From positions 1 through 46,110 of IMG/VR virus record IMGVR_UViG_3300031886_000007: 46,110 nt of DNA. One strand, 5' to 3'. Source of the stretch: a virus. The notes under the pieces are model-generated. The model was not told the DNA's origin. It ran no database searches and worked only from the letters and a program-made list of their open reading frames with translations. Both the position numbers and the translations under genes were made by a program. Each line of letters opens with the position of its first letter. The stretch's first letter is position 1. Below, one piece after another: positions 28,657 through 39,432 of the stretch.

Positions 28657-30651
28657 ATGGCGAGTGTAAAAACTAGGCCTAAAGAGGTAAACTATTTAAG
28701 TAAAAATTTTACAGGATTCAAATCCGATTTGATGGAGTTTGCTAAAACTTACTTTCCAACTTCGTATGCAGATTTTAATGAGACGTCTCCTGGAATGATG
28801 TTTATTGAAATGGCATCGTATGTTGGTGATGTTCTTTCATTTTATATAGACGAACAGTTTAGAGAGTCGTTACTGGTATACGCAGAAGAAAGAAAAACTA
28901 TTTTTGATATTGCTCAATCGTATGGGTATAAACCAATAATGTCAACGCCGTCTGTAGCCAATCTAGATTTTTTTCAAACTGTTCCAACAACTGGTACTGG
29001 TGCAAATATAAAACCAAATTATGATTATGGTCATATTATTAAAGTTGGGTCAGTAGTAGAAAGCGAAGAATATGCTAGAACTTTTAGAACGTTAAACGAA
29101 GTTGATTTTAAACATTCAAGTTCTATGGATCTTACTACTACATCTATTTACGAGCTAGATGACGATGGTGTTACTCCAACAAAATATTTATTAAAAAAAT
29201 CGTGTAAAGCAGTTAGCGGAACAGAAAAAACAGAAACGTTTGAATTTGGAACTGCTGTTGCTTATGATCAAATTAAATTGGGAAATGGTCCAGTATTAGA
29301 AGTATTATCCGTTGAAGATGCAGATGGCAATAACTGGTACGAGGTAGAATCTTTAGCACAAGATATAATTTACGATGATGTTGAAAATACTGCAGAGTTT
29401 GATGAAAATTTAGCGGCGTATAATGAAACAGTTCCATATATTTTAAAATTAATACGAACACAAAAGAGATTTAAAACTAAATTAGATGTTGATGGAAAAA
29501 CTATATTACAGTTTGGATCTGGAACAGCTACTTCTGCAGATGAAGAAGTAATACCAAATCCAACAACAGTAGGAAATTCTTTTACTAATAGTAATTACCT
29601 AAACAATAATAGTGCACTGGATCCAGCAAATTTTTTGACTACGGCAGTATACGGAGCAGCGCCGTCTAATACAACTCTTACAATTAAGTATTCAGTTGGT
29701 GGAGGTGTAGAATCTAATGTTCCTTCTAATAGTATAACAACCAAAAGAAGCCTAATAACTGTTATTAATTCTTCTGGGTTAGACACTGCACTGGTTCAAG
29801 AATCTTTTAGATCTATTGCTGTTAATAATCCTGTTCCAGCAACCGGTGGGAGAGGAGAAGAATCTTTAGCAGAAATCAAAGAGAATACTAGACAGTATTT
29901 TCAAGCACAAAATAGAGCAGTTTCTAAAGAAGATTATATTACAAGAGTTTATAATTTACCTCCAAAGTATGGTAATATTGCAAAGGTTTATATAACGCAA
30001 GATGATCAGATCAATTCTGGAGAAGGAGTAATTCAAGAACAAACAATTACTCAAGAAACATTAGATGATTTTGGTGGAGAAATACCAATATCAAAGGTTC
30101 AGCAAAGAATGCCTAATCCAATGGCTTTGAATTTTTATGTTCTTGGATATGATCAAAATAAACAATTAACAACGGTTAATCAAGCTACAAAGAAAAATAT
30201 TAAAACGTATTTGGGGCCATACAGAATTTTAACAGATGCAGTTAATTTAAAAGATGCGTACGTTATTAATGTCGGTATTAGGTTTTCGATTTATGTCAAG
30301 AAAGGATTTAATAAGCAAGAAATTATATTAAAATGTATTGATAATGTTAGAAACTATTTTGATCCAGATCTATGGCAAATAAATCAACCCATAATATTAG
30401 CTGATATTGCATACGAAATATCTTTGGTTGAAGGAGTTAACAATGTAGTTCCTCCAATAAACAACAATCCTTCTGGGAATTTAATTGTTTTGGAAAATAA
30501 ATTTTCTCAGGCTTTAGGTTATTCGGGAAATATTTATGACATTCAATCTGCTACTAAGAATGGAATAGTTTATCCGTCTTTAGATCCAGCCATATTTGAA
30601 TTAAAATTCCCATCAATTGATATTGTTGGTAAAGTTCTAGGAGATTATTAA
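28657..30651 (+). CDS. gp6: Baseplate wedge protein gp6 (J-like)
   Basis: 664 aa, close to T4 gp6 (660). The conserved opening NYLSKNFTGFKSDLMEFAKT, YFPTSYADFNETSPGMMFIE and MASYVGDVLSFYIDEQFRES is typical, and the J-like fold continues through SIAVNNPVPATGGRGEESLA, then KENTRQYFQAQNRAVSKEDY (the P..a.GG...E......iR......RaVT..DY signature of baseplate J proteins). The C-terminal region LADIAYEISLVEGVNNVVPP is the wedge-contact part. It forms the inner ring of the baseplate. It overlaps the next gene by one base (TAATG). Confidence 0.93.
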   Translation: MASVKTRPKEVNYLSKNFTGFKSDLMEFAKTYFPTSYADFNETSPGMMFIEMASYVGDVLSFYIDEQFRESLLVYAEERKTIFDIAQSYGYKPIMSTPSVANLDFFQTVPTTGTGANIKPNYDYGHIIKVGSVVESEEYARTFRTLNEVDFKHSSSMDLTTTSIYELDDDGVTPTKYLLKKSCKAVSGTEKTETFEFGTAVAYDQIKLGNGPVLEVLSVEDADGNNWYEVESLAQDIIYDDVENTAEFDENLAAYNETVPYILKLIRTQKRFKTKLDVDGKTILQFGSGTATSADEEVIPNPTTVGNSFTNSNYLNNNSALDPANFLTTAVYGAAPSNTTLTIKYSVGGGVESNVPSNSITTKRSLITVINSSGLDTALVQESFRSIAVNNPVPATGGRGEESLAEIKENTRQYFQAQNRAVSKEDYITRVYNLPPKYGNIAKVYITQDDQINSGEGVIQEQTITQETLDDFGGEIPISKVQQRMPNPMALNFYVLGYDQNKQLTTVNQATKKNIKTYLGPYRILTDAVNLKDAYVINVGIRFSIYVKKGFNKQEIILKCIDNVRNYFDPDLWQINQPIILADIAYEISLVEGVNNVVPPINNNPSGNLIVLENKFSQALGYSGNIYDIQSATKNGIVYPSLDPAIFELKFPSIDIVGKVLGDY

Positions 30652-31757
30652 TGGCTCATTATTTTGAATATGCCGATAAAGATGCAACTATATTGAGAGG
30701 TGCAACGGAAGTTGCAACTGGTAGTTGGAAAAATACCGGAATGGATGAAATATTAGAAGTTGGTAAAAATTTTACATCTGGTACTACATCGTTTAATCAA
30801 GTTAATAGATCACTCATTAAATTTTCGACAACTATATTGTCTCAATCTGTTGCTGATGGAACTATTGGAGCAGGTGTTACATTTTATTTAAACATGTATG
30901 ATGCTGGTGCCACGGAATTAAATCGAGATAACACACTGTATACGTATGCTGTTTCACAAAGTTGGGACGAAGGTGATGGAAAAGCAACTGATCTTCCACA
31001 AACAGAAAATGGAGTAAGTTGGAGATATAGAACTGCAGATACTGGTTCTGAATGGGGACACGTTGATAGTGGTAGTTGGGGCGGAACTTACTATTCAGGA
31101 TCAGAATACACAGGTTCTCAAACATTTAACAAGAATGATTCAGTTGATATGAGAATGAATGTTACCAACATTGTAAACCATTGGATTAGTGGAAGTATTA
31201 GCAATGAAGGTTTTTTAGTACGACGAGGGTTGAGTGAAGAAACTAGTAGTGTACATAGTGGAAATTTTAAATTCTTTTCATCTGATACTCATACAGTTTT
31301 TCAACCCAGATTAGAAGCAGTATGGAATGATTCTGTTTATGATACTGGTTCATTGAGTGGATTGACTTCTACACAAATAGAAAGACTAACTATAAACATA
31401 GAAAATTTTAAACCAAAATATAAGAAAGGTACACTATCAACAATTAGAATTAAGGGAAGAGAAAAATATCCTGCCAAAACACATTCTGTAACATCATCGT
31501 ATATGGATGTAAAATATTTGCCAAGCGGATCTAGCTATTATTCTATAGTTGATAACAGAACAAGTACTACAATTATACCATTCGGATCAGGATCTATTAT
31601 TAGTTGTGATTCTAATGGGAATTATATTAATTTAAGAACTGAAGCATTAGAAGTAGAAAGAGTTTACGAAATACAGTTTAAAATAGAAAGCGGTTCGGGT
31701 ATTAATAAAACTGTACAATATTTTGATGGAAATCATCAATTCTTGGTAGTAAAATAA
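30651..31757 (+). CDS. Tail structural protein with DNRLRE-like beta-sandwich, 368 aa
   Basis: Residues about 5-225 fit a DNRLRE-type carbohydrate/adhesin-associated sandwich: ATILRGATEVATGSWKNTGM, then RSLIKFSTTIL, TLYTYAVSQSWDEGDGKATD, and MRMNVTNIVNHWISGSISNE followed by GFLVRRG (the D-V-T-x-x-V-x-x-W-x-x-G-x-x-x-x-G-h-x-[IL]-[KR] core). The C-terminal part (FKPKYKKGTLSTIRIKGREK, then SSYYSIVDNRTSTTIIPFGS) is a second beta domain. It sits between gp6 and the giant protein, so it is likely a baseplate-attached protein contacting the host surface. Assignment of the exact role is open. Confidence 0.7.
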   Translation: MAHYFEYADKDATILRGATEVATGSWKNTGMDEILEVGKNFTSGTTSFNQVNRSLIKFSTTILSQSVADGTIGAGVTFYLNMYDAGATELNRDNTLYTYAVSQSWDEGDGKATDLPQTENGVSWRYRTADTGSEWGHVDSGSWGGTYYSGSEYTGSQTFNKNDSVDMRMNVTNIVNHWISGSISNEGFLVRRGLSEETSSVHSGNFKFFSSDTHTVFQPRLEAVWNDSVYDTGSLSGLTSTQIERLTINIENFKPKYKKGTLSTIRIKGREKYPAKTHSVTSSYMDVKYLPSGSSYYSIVDNRTSTTIIPFGSGSIISCDSNGNYINLRTEALEVERVYEIQFKIESGSGINKTVQYFDGNHQFLVVK

Positions 31758-31873
31758 TGGATTTCGATTGGTTAAATAGTCTTGGATATTTTGAAGTTAT
31801 AGAAATGTCTTTTTGGATGGGTGTGATGTATTTTGGAAAATGTTGGATAGACAATTACTTTAAAGGAAAATAG
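31757..31873 (+). CDS. Small protein with hydrophobic stretch, 38 aa
   Basis: TAATG coupling with the previous gene. Sequence DFDWLNSLGYFEVIEMSFWM, then GVMYFGKCWIDNYFKGK. Aromatic, weakly hydrophobic; possibly a short membrane segment. AAAGGAAAA near its end is the ribosome site of the next gene. Real but functionally unknown. Confidence 0.48.
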   Translation: MDFDWLNSLGYFEVIEMSFWMGVMYFGKCWIDNYFKGK

Positions 31874-31876
31874 ATA

Positions 31877-32176
31877 ATGCCATATAGTCAAGAAGAATTA
31901 GAAGCAAACGAACATTATACTTCCTTAAAAGTTCGAGATGAAATAAAATATAATCAAGAATACGTATTTTCCAGAGATAAGTGGCTTGCTAAAGGTGGTG
32001 AAGCACATGATTCATTTAGAAATGAAGATGACGTTATTCAATTGTATGAAGATCCAGAAACGGGTGACTCATTTCCTACACCAAATCAACATTTACGGAT
32101 TTGGTTATACCAAGTAAGATATAGAACCAACGCAGCCACTAAGGATATACTGGATAGAGAATTTAAGGAGTTCTAA
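31877..32176 (+). CDS. Hypothetical small acidic structural-module protein, 99 aa
   Basis: AAAGGAAAA precedes the ATG. Charged protein with a short conserved-looking core: HYTSLKVRDEIKYNQEYVFS, then HLRIWLYQVRYRTNAATKDI. The stop overlaps the ATG of the giant gene, so the two are produced together. It might be a chaperone or adaptor for the giant protein; this is inferred only from position. Confidence 0.65.
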   Translation: MPYSQEELEANEHYTSLKVRDEIKYNQEYVFSRDKWLAKGGEAHDSFRNEDDVIQLYEDPETGDSFPTPNQHLRIWLYQVRYRTNAATKDILDREFKEF

Positions 32177-35100
32177 TGCCTAGCTCAAAAACACGCAGGT
32201 CAACAGATATTCCTAAAAAGTTATATGATCTAATAGCATTACCAGATGCAAATGATTATACAACATATAGGGATGGTGTACAATATCCTCAATTTTCAGG
32301 AGAAGGTTATACGTCCGTAAAGTGGCCTGATGCTCTATTCGGTTTAGATCCTAATGATATTATTAGAATAAACATTTATGGAAACAATAACGAATTAATT
32401 GCTACAGAATATGTTACCCATGATAAATTCGAATCGTTTATAAATTCAAGTATTCCGAGTCATCCAGCTATTGTTAGTTTGGATGCTGGTAAAATTTTAA
32501 GAGATCTCGGCTATCGTAGAGGAAGATTTCATTTGACTTTTGATTTTATGAGGATAGAAGCTGGAGGACCATTTCCGTTATTGGTTAATGGAGCAGAAAG
32601 GATATTTAAAGGTTCTTTTGAAGAAACTGAAGGCAGTATTTTTGCAGCGGAACCGCATATTGATTCTGAAACAAATGAAGGCGATCCACTATATGTAAAA
32701 GAAAATAAATTTATTCTTCAAGAAATATCATCTGGTAAGGATGAAGTTATAGTATCTCCGGCGTTTATTAACGATGAGAGTTATAGGGAACGATTTAGAA
32801 TGGCAGCATATAACTGTCTTAATTGGTTTCCAGAAGAAGGAATGACGGCTGGGTTTCCTGGAATAACATCAAATTTTATAACATTCAATACTGGAACAAA
32901 TTTACCAAGAAATTGGGTCAATGGAACAATAAGAATTAATGATGCTTATTTTATGGGAAAAAGAATAACCCCTGAAGAAACTGATGTTTTAGTAGTAGAA
33001 CCAGAAATTGATATAGAAAGCAGAAGACCAAATTTGCTTGGCGATATGAATATGGATAGTTTATTTGGATGGGCAGCTCATGGATCATGGCCAAATGCTG
33101 GAGTACTGCTAAGCGATAACGGTTTCGGACACAGAGCATTGTTTTTAGATGCCGTAGCCGAACCAAATCCAGCAGGTCAATTGGCAATCAGAGCAATTAT
33201 ACAGAATACTATCCACTTAGATTATGAGAGTCGCCATCCAAGTTCTCTTGTTGGAACTAACTTATCTTTTAATTTAAAATCATTCGATTGTCCAGTTGAT
33301 CTAGAAGGAGTAACCTTTACAACTAGCGCGTATGTAAATGCACCGTCTGGAAGTATTGTACGATTAAGAGCTCACTCTGGTCCATGGGGAATAAGTGGAA
33401 ATGATGCAGTGTCCGGACCATATACTGCTACTGGTGAATGGCAAAGAATTTCTCATACTTTTACTCTAACAAATACATCAACTAGGGCTTTACAAATAAG
33501 ATGTCAATGGGATCCAAGAAATGCAGGAATAGATCCCTCTCAAGAATCAAGTTTGGGTCAATATGCTACGTGGGCTGGAGCTCAGTTAGAACAGGGTTCT
33601 TCTATGACACCGTTTACTCGATCACAAGGTTTTGAAGATGGAACAGTAGAAGTTGCAATAAACGGTACTATTAAATTTCAAGATCCGGATGGGGTTTTAA
33701 TGAATGCAGTTTTTGCAGACGGTGATGATACGTTTACTCCAATTATGACTGGAGGAACTTTAAAAATTCATGATGCAATTGCGATTGATGATTTATCTGA
33801 AGTTACAATGTTTAGCGATGCAGACATAGAAACAATATTCGAACCAACAGTTATTCCGAAAGATGGTGACGAAGGAAAACCAGGTGGTTTCTCACCAGAA
33901 GGATGGGATCAAGAATTAAATGGACAAGCTATAGCTGTAAGAGATGAAAATGGTGATTTTATATGGAGTAGTGGATATAACGCATTTGGATCTGGAAACA
34001 AATGGTCTAATGCTGGTACCGCAAAACATGGATACCAAGCCCAATGGAGAAAGGGTAAGGGAGTCGATGGTGGTCCAGCTATGTTTTTCCCAGATTTAAA
34101 TTATCAAAGTTATATTTTAGAAGCTATGAGAGCGGCTGCTTTAGAGGAGTGGTCAAATCCAGCTAAGAGTTGGTATCTTACTCGGGGATTGGCTGATCCT
34201 CGTTTTGATAACAATACACAGTTGGCTAGTTGGTGGCCACATAGATGGATGGGAATTGCATGTGGATGGAATACTATTGGAGCATTGGCTGCGTATGGTG
34301 TAAAACCAGGAGATACTATTAAAGTAAGTTGGATGCAAAAATCGGCTCCGGTAAATTTTGATCAGGGTGGTAGAAAAGGTGCAATGATTGGACTAGATCA
34401 CTTTTTACTTGATGAATTAACACCTCCAGAGCCTCCAGTAGTTGAAGCAAGTGAAGTGTACGAAATGGATAAAGCAATTTACGAAGCGATGAGTGAAGTA
34501 AATGTGTTTGATATAGCTACTGATTGGTTCGATCCGGAAGAAATTGTAGAGGGTGAATACGTTAATATAAGACCAGATTCGGGTGATACACCAGAGGGTT
34601 TCTATGTAGTATCACCTTCAGATTATCCAGAAGCAAAACCTCCACCACCCGCTCATAACTCTCCAGGAGCAAGAAGTCCAAGCGGAATATGGCTAGTAAC
34701 GGATTTAGATGAGCAAGAACGTAGGGGAATATTAGATGAAATAGAAGAACTAGAACGGGAAGATTATGAATCCGGACATTTTAAAGAAGGTGCGTACATA
34801 GCTCAAAGAGCAAAATTACAACAAAGATTAAATAGCATGAATCAGGGTGGAAGTGCCAGAAAATCTTGGACATTAGATGGCGAAGTATCAAGTGATTTTG
34901 AGTGGAATCAGAGTCAGAATCAGTGGATTTTAAGAGTAGGTGTAGAGAATCGAATGGTGGGTGAGGTTAGACCAGGTTTTGTTAATATAAATGGTGCATT
35001 GGTTGAAAGTGAGGCGTTTGGTTGGAGATGGAATGGTAGTTCATGGGAATCAAACTATGTTTACTTAGGAAATTTGGGTTCCACTACAACGGGTCTTTTT

Positions 35101-38100
35101 AGAATAGTTTCACACGATGGATTTTTATTTGAAGCTTCTAATGTAAGTTTTTATCCAAGTAGGGATGATTGGGTTTCAACAAAAAATATTTCAGCAGATG
35201 AAAATTGGACTTGGAAAGGAATTGATGGATGGGTTTTAGATGATAGTGTTGAAACAGAAGAAACGGCTGATGGAAGACATATTGTAAGAGTTAAAACGAT
35301 GAGATTGGATAGAGCGCACATTAGTGGTGGTGATAATGAGGGAGATGGAACCACTATGCACTATCTTCCATGTAGTCTATACAATGAATGGGAAGAAGTA
35401 TCGTTTGATTTTGTAGTAAGTGAAGAGTTTAGTTTAGAAGATAACACGTGTTTACGAGTATACGGACATAAAGGTGATTACGGAACACTTTATGTTGATA
35501 GTATACGAATAGATTTACTTATGACTTCAGAAATGAGAGCATCAGTTGATGATACAGCATTATTGGCACCATTAGAACTAGTAATTGATGAAGTTGTTGA
35601 TTCTAATACTATTAGAGTACAGAACACTTACGAGGAAGCAGCGGAACAACAAGGATCTGTTCTTTCTAATTTTAGAGTTAATAAATATTCTACATTTGAT
35701 AGAGGATTTGAAGTCGATTATGTTAGTGTTCCAGCTAGTGAAGATAATGTCTACGCAAGATACGAGGGAAAAGTTTTAGATGTTGTTAACGATGATGCAC
35801 CAAAAAAGATTGTAGTTGATAAAACATATCAAGAATTTGGACAAGAAATAAATGCAATAATGTCAGGATCGGAAGCAGTTAACGCAACTACTGCATTTGA
35901 AGATTATTTTGTTAGATATCGAATAAATGATCCAGATAATTTATACACATATATGATTACTGGTCCTGATTCTAAAACGCTGATTACAAATTTTAAACCG
36001 GTAAATTCTGAAAATTATCCGGGATCAATAGCATATAAATTATTAGAACCACTTTCTGATGATTTTGAACCACTAGACATGGTTTATATTGCAAAAGAAG
36101 TTACACCGTCGTTAACAGAAACTGTAGATTTAATACCGTTTTTAGATGAAAAAATATCAGATACAGTATTAAGGTTACCTAGATTTCAAGATTTAGAGTC
36201 TCCAATTAGAGAACGACAAACAGAATATTTATCTCATACTGATATTGTTGGAAACGGTAAATGGGTTAGAGAACAATTAGAAAATAAATTATTAAGTGGA
36301 AGTCTTGAAACAGCAAAAATTAATGTAGATTACAGGCAATATAAAAACTTTGTACATTTTGGTTCAGCCGAAAAACGATTGTACAATATGAAAACAAAGC
36401 TTACTAATTTAGAATTGTATCAAAATTATAGTTCATCATTAACTGGAGATTTAAGTGGATCAGGATATTTAGGAAGTTCACAAGGGACTTCAGTTAGTGG
36501 ATCTGCAGTTGATATTCAAAAATGGGAGGATTCAGCTAGAGAGGTTATTAATGCTTTTGATGATTTTGAAGAATACATGTACGTTCAAAGTTCTTCATAT
36601 ATTACCAGTTCAATAGGAGAATTTTATGATAACGCTGCTCCTAAATTATCCGGTGATGGTACACTAACCAATCCGTATCAGCTGTATTCAGTTTCTAGTT
36701 CTGTATTTACTACGTGGTACAGTGCTTCTCAAGTAACTGCTAAAGTTTATGATAGAAATAATGCAAATAGATTGGTTAACTTATTACCAGAGCATATTTC
36801 TTATGATCAAACAAATAATCAATTCTTAACATTTATGGATATGATTGGTCATCATTACGATAATATTTGGTCCCATGTTGTTGCATTAACTGATGTACAT
36901 GATAGAACAGAAGATGTAACTAAAGGAATTTCTCAAGCTCTAGTAGAACCGGTTGCAAAGGGATTTGGTTTTGAAATGCAAGAAGGAAGAGATCTTGTTA
37001 GATTACCTCAATATTATTTAGGATTACAAGAGTCCGGTTCTCAAACTGGAGTATTCAATGTTAGATGGAGTAAGAAATCTCAAAAAGATGTAACAAGAGA
37101 AATATGGAATAGAATTCTTGCATCGATGCCTTACATATTAAAATCTAAAGGTACCAAACAGGGATTAAAAGCAATAATTGCAGCGTATGGTATACCAACA
37201 TCAATATTGAGAACGCAAGAATACGGTGGACCTAAGATCGCTGGAGAAAAAGATTACGAAATAAAACAAAGATTTACAAAAGCATTAGACTTTCAGGGTG
37301 GTCAATATCTTGAAGCACCGTGGTATCATACTGGATTTGGACGAACACCAGATACAATTGAAATGAGATTTAAAACACCGTATGAAGTTGATACTGTGCT
37401 AGCGCAAAAGGTTAATTCTACGGATGGAATAGATGCTTCGATTTATATTACAAACGTAACAGCATCGGATGCTAAAGGTAGAGTTGAATTTGTAATGAGT
37501 AGTAGTGGTCATGGTGAATACAGTATGAGTTTAGGGGAATACTCTGTATATAACGATGAATATTGGTCATTAATGTTAAGACGTAGAAGTACAATATCAT
37601 CGTCAATATCAAGTTCTTATGATAGTATGCATGTTCTAACTGATGCTGATCCGTTAACTCAAAGTTTTGATTTATTCTTGGGTTATTATGATTCAGGAAT
37701 AGATGAAGTTGTAGTTGCAAAATCTGCTAGCATGGATATATCAGGAAGTTTATTAGCAAATTATTATAGAACAAGTAGTGTTGCCGGAGATGATAATTGG
37801 TATTTTGGTGGTAAGCGAAACGATGCTAGAAGAGGGTCTAGATTTTCTGGTTCGATGATGGAAATAAGATATTGGGGAACACCGTTAACATCATCTGCAT
37901 TTTATAACCATGTAGCGGCTCCAAAAGCAGTAAATGGAAATCATATTAGTTCATCGTATTATGATATGTCATATAGACTTTCATTAGATGATTACATTAA
38001 TTTGAGTACTACTCCGTATGGTTTAAAAGATTATTCACTTACAGATGGTCAATTATATGCAACTGGATCTGGATTTGCAAATGAAATTAATTTTAGTAAT

Positions 38101-39369
38101 GTATCAGATAGACAGAAAGCATTTACTCCGGCAATTGGATTGGGAAAGAAATCTAATAAGATAAGAATTGAAGGTAGTATATTAAAAACTCCCGATGGAT
38201 TACCAGCAGTTTTAAGTCCTACAGAAAGAGTTGAACTTGGTTCTTACGACTTAGCAGCAAATGATTCTAATAAGTTGGGAATATTCTTTGCACCGAGCGA
38301 TGTTATAAACGAAGATATTATATTATCATTAGCAGATATGGATTTTGGTTCTTATCTTGGAGATCCTCGAGATGATTTTGAAGAAGATTACTATTATGGA
38401 AGATTTAAACGAGTAGCAGATACATATTGGCAAAAATGGACAACAAAGCAGGGATTCTGGGATTATATTAAATTGATCAAATATTATGATTTAAGTTTAT
38501 TCGATCATCTTAGAAGAGCTGCGCCAGCTAGAGCTAAGAAAAATATTGGTCTTCTTATTGAACCAACAATATTAGAACGATCTAAAGTTGTTGTGGGTGC
38601 TCCTCCATCCATGGAAGATTTAAAGAAAAGAGCCATATTAGATCTGACACATCGTTTTCCTGTTTCAGGTTCTCAGCAAAGATATAGAGGAATATTAGAT
38701 TATATAGAATCGTATCAAGTAAGTGGATCTGATGTATTACAAAGAAATGGAATTTTAGATACAGATCTTGGTGGTGAAATAACAAGTACTAAAGAAATAA
38801 GAGAGGCTTTATTTCATTGGGATTCTACTCAACCTACCGGTAGTAATTTATTGGAATACGGAACAATACCACTTCCTGGAACTGCAGTGACTGCATCTTC
38901 AGAACGTATTGATTTCGAAACTTCCGGTTCGGATGGAGTAATAGCAACAAATATTTCTAGCTTTAATTTTCAAACTTTACAGGAACCAGTAGATTCGTAC
39001 AATGATTATAGTGGTTCGTCAATATCAACTGGTGGCGGGGATACTATTTTCTTTGAAGTATTACCGCCAAATGTAACGGGTTCAAGATTGGCGAGATACA
39101 ATCAAGATACTATTCCGTATTTTTCATCCAGTTTATCAGCATCTTATAATTTATCGTATTCATCTTCTTTAGAACAGAGTGAATATGAATCCGTGTATGA
39201 TTCTCATACAGCATTAGAAAATTTAGCGTATAATGGATGTAAAGAGGATGGTTCAACTGTACCGTTTGGAGAACAATTAAGTGTTGAAATTTTCGAAACT
39301 AATCCGTATCAAGTTAAGACTGATTCTACTGGTGGCACATATCTAGACACTGAATTAAAAGGTGAATAA
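32176..39369 (+). CDS. Giant baseplate/adhesin protein, 2397 aa
   Basis: N-terminal part: beta-rich (PQFSGEGYTSVKWPDALFGL, DPNDIIRINIYG). About residue 289 on: a carbohydrate-binding-module-like sandwich (LFGWAAHGSWPNAGVLLSDN, then TFTTSAYVNAPSGSIVRLRA). About 560-720 and 840-1100: Trp/Gly-rich segments, a Pro-rich linker (YPEAKPPPPAHNSPGARSPS) and further beta modules. About 1420-1640: the baseplate-type core (HFGSAEKRLYNMKTKLTNLE, ISYDQTNNQFLTFMDMIGHH, then MPYILKSKGTKQGLKAIIAA). About 1705-1905: a LamG/ConA-like domain (LDFQGGQYLEAP, then DTIEMRFKT, MMEIRYWG). C-terminus: Ser-rich fibrous. T4 gp7 (1032 aa) occupies the corresponding position in the T4 gene order, but similarity to gp7 is not shown. 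Multidomain host-binding wedge protein is the best inference. Confidence 0.8.
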   Translation: MPSSKTRRSTDIPKKLYDLIALPDANDYTTYRDGVQYPQFSGEGYTSVKWPDALFGLDPNDIIRINIYGNNNELIATEYVTHDKFESFINSSIPSHPAIVSLDAGKILRDLGYRRGRFHLTFDFMRIEAGGPFPLLVNGAERIFKGSFEETEGSIFAAEPHIDSETNEGDPLYVKENKFILQEISSGKDEVIVSPAFINDESYRERFRMAAYNCLNWFPEEGMTAGFPGITSNFITFNTGTNLPRNWVNGTIRINDAYFMGKRITPEETDVLVVEPEIDIESRRPNLLGDMNMDSLFGWAAHGSWPNAGVLLSDNGFGHRALFLDAVAEPNPAGQLAIRAIIQNTIHLDYESRHPSSLVGTNLSFNLKSFDCPVDLEGVTFTTSAYVNAPSGSIVRLRAHSGPWGISGNDAVSGPYTATGEWQRISHTFTLTNTSTRALQIRCQWDPRNAGIDPSQESSLGQYATWAGAQLEQGSSMTPFTRSQGFEDGTVEVAINGTIKFQDPDGVLMNAVFADGDDTFTPIMTGGTLKIHDAIAIDDLSEVTMFSDADIETIFEPTVIPKDGDEGKPGGFSPEGWDQELNGQAIAVRDENGDFIWSSGYNAFGSGNKWSNAGTAKHGYQAQWRKGKGVDGGPAMFFPDLNYQSYILEAMRAAALEEWSNPAKSWYLTRGLADPRFDNNTQLASWWPHRWMGIACGWNTIGALAAYGVKPGDTIKVSWMQKSAPVNFDQGGRKGAMIGLDHFLLDELTPPEPPVVEASEVYEMDKAIYEAMSEVNVFDIATDWFDPEEIVEGEYVNIRPDSGDTPEGFYVVSPSDYPEAKPPPPAHNSPGARSPSGIWLVTDLDEQERRGILDEIEELEREDYESGHFKEGAYIAQRAKLQQRLNSMNQGGSARKSWTLDGEVSSDFEWNQSQNQWILRVGVENRMVGEVRPGFVNINGALVESEAFGWRWNGSSWESNYVYLGNLGSTTTGLFRIVSHDGFLFEASNVSFYPSRDDWVSTKNISADENWTWKGIDGWVLDDSVETEETADGRHIVRVKTMRLDRAHISGGDNEGDGTTMHYLPCSLYNEWEEVSFDFVVSEEFSLEDNTCLRVYGHKGDYGTLYVDSIRIDLLMTSEMRASVDDTALLAPLELVIDEVVDSNTIRVQNTYEEAAEQQGSVLSNFRVNKYSTFDRGFEVDYVSVPASEDNVYARYEGKVLDVVNDDAPKKIVVDKTYQEFGQEINAIMSGSEAVNATTAFEDYFVRYRINDPDNLYTYMITGPDSKTLITNFKPVNSENYPGSIAYKLLEPLSDDFEPLDMVYIAKEVTPSLTETVDLIPFLDEKISDTVLRLPRFQDLESPIRERQTEYLSHTDIVGNGKWVREQLENKLLSGSLETAKINVDYRQYKNFVHFGSAEKRLYNMKTKLTNLELYQNYSSSLTGDLSGSGYLGSSQGTSVSGSAVDIQKWEDSAREVINAFDDFEEYMYVQSSSYITSSIGEFYDNAAPKLSGDGTLTNPYQLYSVSSSVFTTWYSASQVTAKVYDRNNANRLVNLLPEHISYDQTNNQFLTFMDMIGHHYDNIWSHVVALTDVHDRTEDVTKGISQALVEPVAKGFGFEMQEGRDLVRLPQYYLGLQESGSQTGVFNVRWSKKSQKDVTREIWNRILASMPYILKSKGTKQGLKAIIAAYGIPTSILRTQEYGGPKIAGEKDYEIKQRFTKALDFQGGQYLEAPWYHTGFGRTPDTIEMRFKTPYEVDTVLAQKVNSTDGIDASIYITNVTASDAKGRVEFVMSSSGHGEYSMSLGEYSVYNDEYWSLMLRRRSTISSSISSSYDSMHVLTDADPLTQSFDLFLGYYDSGIDEVVVAKSASMDISGSLLANYYRTSSVAGDDNWYFGGKRNDARRGSRFSGSMMEIRYWGTPLTSSAFYNHVAAPKAVNGNHISSSYYDMSYRLSLDDYINLSTTPYGLKDYSLTDGQLYATGSGFANEINFSNVSDRQKAFTPAIGLGKKSNKIRIEGSILKTPDGLPAVLSPTERVELGSYDLAANDSNKLGIFFAPSDVINEDIILSLADMDFGSYLGDPRDDFEEDYYYGRFKRVADTYWQKWTTKQGFWDYIKLIKYYDLSLFDHLRRAAPARAKKNIGLLIEPTILERSKVVVGAPPSMEDLKKRAILDLTHRFPVSGSQQRYRGILDYIESYQVSGSDVLQRNGILDTDLGGEITSTKEIREALFHWDSTQPTGSNLLEYGTIPLPGTAVTASSERIDFETSGSDGVIATNISSFNFQTLQEPVDSYNDYSGSSISTGGGDTIFFEVLPPNVTGSRLARYNQDTIPYFSSSLSASYNLSYSSSLEQSEYESVYDSHTALENLAYNGCKEDGSTVPFGEQLSVEIFETNPYQVKTDSTGGTYLDTELKGE

Positions 39370-39383
39370 AATACTTAGAGTAA

Positions 39384-39391
39384 TATTTATA
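39384..39391 (+). promoter_or_regulatory. Candidate late-promoter element TATTTATA
   Basis: Lies in the 63-nt gap after the giant gene within GTAATATTTATAAACAAA; the next ATG is 41 nt further with TTTTAGGAG before it. Same core and right flank (ATATTTATAA-CAAA) as at 42693. Confidence 0.45.
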
Positions 39392-39432
39392 AACAAATGA
39401 GTTCTACGTAATAATTTTAGGAGAATATTAAA

